Below are positions 62,578-64,000 of a stretch of DNA of 64,000 nucleotides, in pieces. Both the position numbers and the translations under genes were made by a program. Location of the stretch: positions 1,730,048 through 1,794,047 of the forward strand of contig NZ_CP061308.1 of NCBI RefSeq assembly GCF_018687935.1, written 5' to 3'. The first letter of the stretch is position 1; each line of letters begins with the position of its first letter. The DNA is from Polynucleobacter sp. JS-JIR-5-A7. GTDB taxonomy: Bacteria > Pseudomonadota > Gammaproteobacteria > Burkholderiales > Burkholderiaceae. The notes below the pieces were generated by a model. The model was not told the DNA's origin and ran no database searches. It saw only the letters and a list, made by a program, of their open reading frames with translations.

Positions 62578-63777
62578 CTAAGCATAACGACGCAATCGCA
62601 AAGAGAACTCACGCAAGCTTGTTAGACCGCTATCTTCAGCGCGTTGACACCAAGTATGCAACTGTGAAAGTAATTGCTCTCTGGTGGCGCTAGAACGACC
62701 CCAGATTGCCTGTAGATCACGACGCATCTCAATCATCTTACGCAGCTGTGCATTGCTCGCCATCAGCTCCTCTAGCTTAGCCTTCTCATCCTCGCTCAAG
62801 CGAGACTCATCCTTGGATAGCCAAGTACGGGCGTCGCTTAAATGTAAGGCAAGAACTTGCATGTGTTGCACTTCATTACTAAAGAAGTTGCGTAATGTTT
62901 TGCTATAGCGCGCCATGATTTCATAGCGATTAGCAATGATGGCCTCTAAGGTGTTTTGATCGGCAGGACGCAAATCACTCAAGACGGGTTTAGGTGGCGT
63001 TTTCTTTACTGTCGCCAAACCAACTGCACTCATCATCTGAATATAGAGCCAACCAATATCAAACTCGTACCATTTATTGGAAAGCTTAGCACTCGTTGCA
63101 AAGGTATGGTGATTGTTATGCAGTTCTTCACCACCAATCAAAATGCCCCATGGGAAAATATTGGTTGAAGCATCTTCGCAATCGAAGTTGCGATAGCCCC
63201 AGTAGTGGCCAATACCATTAATCACACCAGCCGCTGTAATTGGGATCCACAGCATTTGCACCGCCCAGACGGTTAATCCAATACCGCCAAACAAGAACAC
63301 ATCAATGATCAACATGATGGCAACGCCCTGCCAAGAAAACTTGGAATAGATATTGCGCTCGAGCCAATCATCGGGAGTGCCGTGGCCAAACTTCTCCATC
63401 GTCTCTGGATTCTTGGCTTCATTTTTATAAAGCTCAGCACCACGTGAGAGGACAGTGTTAATGCCTAAAATTTGCGGGCTATGGGGATCATCTACGGTTT
63501 CACATTTCGCATGGTGCTTACGGTGAATCGAGGCCCACTCCTTAGTCACCATGCCGGTGGTCAACCAAAGCCAAAAGCGGAAGAAATGGGAAACTATCGG
63601 ATGCAGATCCAAAGCCCGGTGCGCTTGGCAGCGATGCAAGAAGATGGTGACTGCAGCAATAGTGACATGGGTAACAGCCAAGGTAAACAAGGCAATCTGC
63701 CACCAAGACCAATCTAAAGATCCATTGGCAAGCCAATTGAGGAATAAATCAAAACCTGAACTTGAAACTGTATTCAA
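62578..63777 (-). CDS. Fatty acid (acyl-CoA/acyl-lipid) delta-9-type desaturase
   Basis: A 399-residue membrane di-iron desaturase. The three histidine boxes are HRCQAHRALD, HRKHHAKCE and HNNHHTFAT. Membrane segments flank them (about 30-48, 150-185). The C-terminal 110 residues are helical and charged and longer than usual. It would introduce double bonds into saturated fatty acids, useful in cold freshwater. It stands alone between rpmG (convergent) and the rsmB-like gene on the same strand. Confidence 0.9.
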   Translation of the reverse strand: MNTVSSSGFDLFLNWLANGSLDWSWWQIALFTLAVTHVTIAAVTIFLHRCQAHRALDLHPIVSHFFRFWLWLTTGMVTKEWASIHRKHHAKCETVDDPHSPQILGINTVLSRGAELYKNEAKNPETMEKFGHGTPDDWLERNIYSKFSWQGVAIMLIIDVFLFGGIGLTVWAVQMLWIPITAAGVINGIGHYWGYRNFDCEDASTNIFPWGILIGGEELHNNHHTFATSAKLSNKWYEFDIGWLYIQMMSAVGLATVKKTPPKPVLSDLRPADQNTLEAIIANRYEIMARYSKTLRNFFSNEVQHMQVLALHLSDARTWLSKDESRLSEDEKAKLEELMASNAQLRKMIEMRRDLQAIWGRSSATREQLLSQLHTWCQRAEDSGLTSLREFSLRLRRYA

Positions 63778-63819
63778 AAGAGAGTCCTATTTAAGTATTA
63801 GCTCTTATTTTAGATCTTT

Positions 63820-64000
63820 TTAGGTCTTTTTGGGCTTATCTTTCGTTATCTCTGGGGTTTTTGGCTTTTCTGCTTTTTCCAGCTTACTACCTTTTTTCTG
63901 GAAAACAGCACCAAAAAAGCCGTCTGTGCCATGAATATGCGGCCACAACTGCCACCAAGGATTATCTGACGAGCACCCTAAAGGAAATTTATCCTTTGGA
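63820..64000 (-). CDS. rsmB: C-terminal end of a 16S rRNA m5C methyltransferase (RsmB-like), cut by the window edge
   Basis: The last 59 codons of a gene that continues beyond the right edge. The segment LWPHIHGTDGFFGAVFQKK is the usual C-terminal strand of the RsmB/NOL1/NOP2 family. A 25-residue Lys/Pro-rich tail follows. RsmB methylates C967 of 16S rRNA. Assignment rests on this short part only. Confidence 0.7.
   Translation of the reverse strand, partial: PKDKFPLGCSSDNPWWQLWPHIHGTDGFFGAVFQKKGSKLEKAEKPKTPEITKDKPKKT

Noticed and set aside
1..64000. CRISPR arrays and insertion sequences
   Set aside because: I saw no regularly spaced direct repeats with spacers and no transposase gene in any frame.

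Overview
The window reads as one stretch of chromosome from a freshwater betaproteobacterium of the Burkholderiaceae, most probably Polynucleobacter or a close relative. This rests on the moderate GC content, the compact core gene order (rpoD-dnaG-yqeY-rpsU | tsaD, xseB-ispA-dxs-folE2, polA | thrB, uvrD | valS-galU, tusA-alaS, a liv operon, ispH-fkpB | radC, rpmB-rpmG) and the style of the proteins. I have no species-level proof. The left 19 kb is accessory and the right 45 kb is conserved housekeeping.

Region 1 (1-4.5 kb) is a small metal/respiration cluster. A minus-strand operon runs from a copper-chaperone-like HMA protein through a Met-rich periplasmic protein and a membrane protein fused to a cytochrome c'-like domain to a SAM methyltransferase. 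It is divergent from a Crp/Fnr regulator followed by a TonB-like protein and a DUF3147-type membrane protein. An FNR-like box lies in the divergent promoter, about 41.5 bp from the start site I infer for the operon.

Region 2 (4.6-19.2 kb) is a mosaic genomic island: three unknown genes in a row, two tyrosine recombinases, several orphan proteins, a roughly 500-nt gene-free stretch that folds into many helices and looks like a large structured RNA, a complete type I (EcoAI-like, IB) restriction-modification operon hsdR-hsdM-hsdS, a secreted repeat protein and a HEPN-like protein. It ends at a tRNA-Ile2(CAU) gene. A 46-bp direct repeat of this tRNA's 5' half remains beside rpoD, and tandem short repeats that look like recombinase arm sites occur at 4.6-4.7 kb. 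A palindrome family (arms AAGCGTTACTT / AAGTAACGCTT) occurs six times in the first 19 kb, and I saw none in the remaining 45 kb.

Region 3 (19.2-64 kb) is core. It holds the replication/transcription genes rpoD, dnaG and rpsU; tsaD; the isoprenoid cluster xseB-ispA-dxs with folE2; a Rieske oxygenase, a mercaptopyruvate sulfurtransferase, a ZIP metal transporter and a Tat-exported dienelactone hydrolase; polA, thrB and a BPSS1780-type membrane protein; uvrD, valS, galU, tusA and alaS; tctBA; glnS; an NAD-dependent epimerase; an iron-sulfur flavin reductase; an argD-type aminotransferase; the branched-chain amino acid ABC transporter livKHMGF; ispH, fkpB and radC; rpmB and rpmG; a delta-9-type fatty acid desaturase; and the C-terminal end of an rsmB-like rRNA methyltransferase cut by the right edge.
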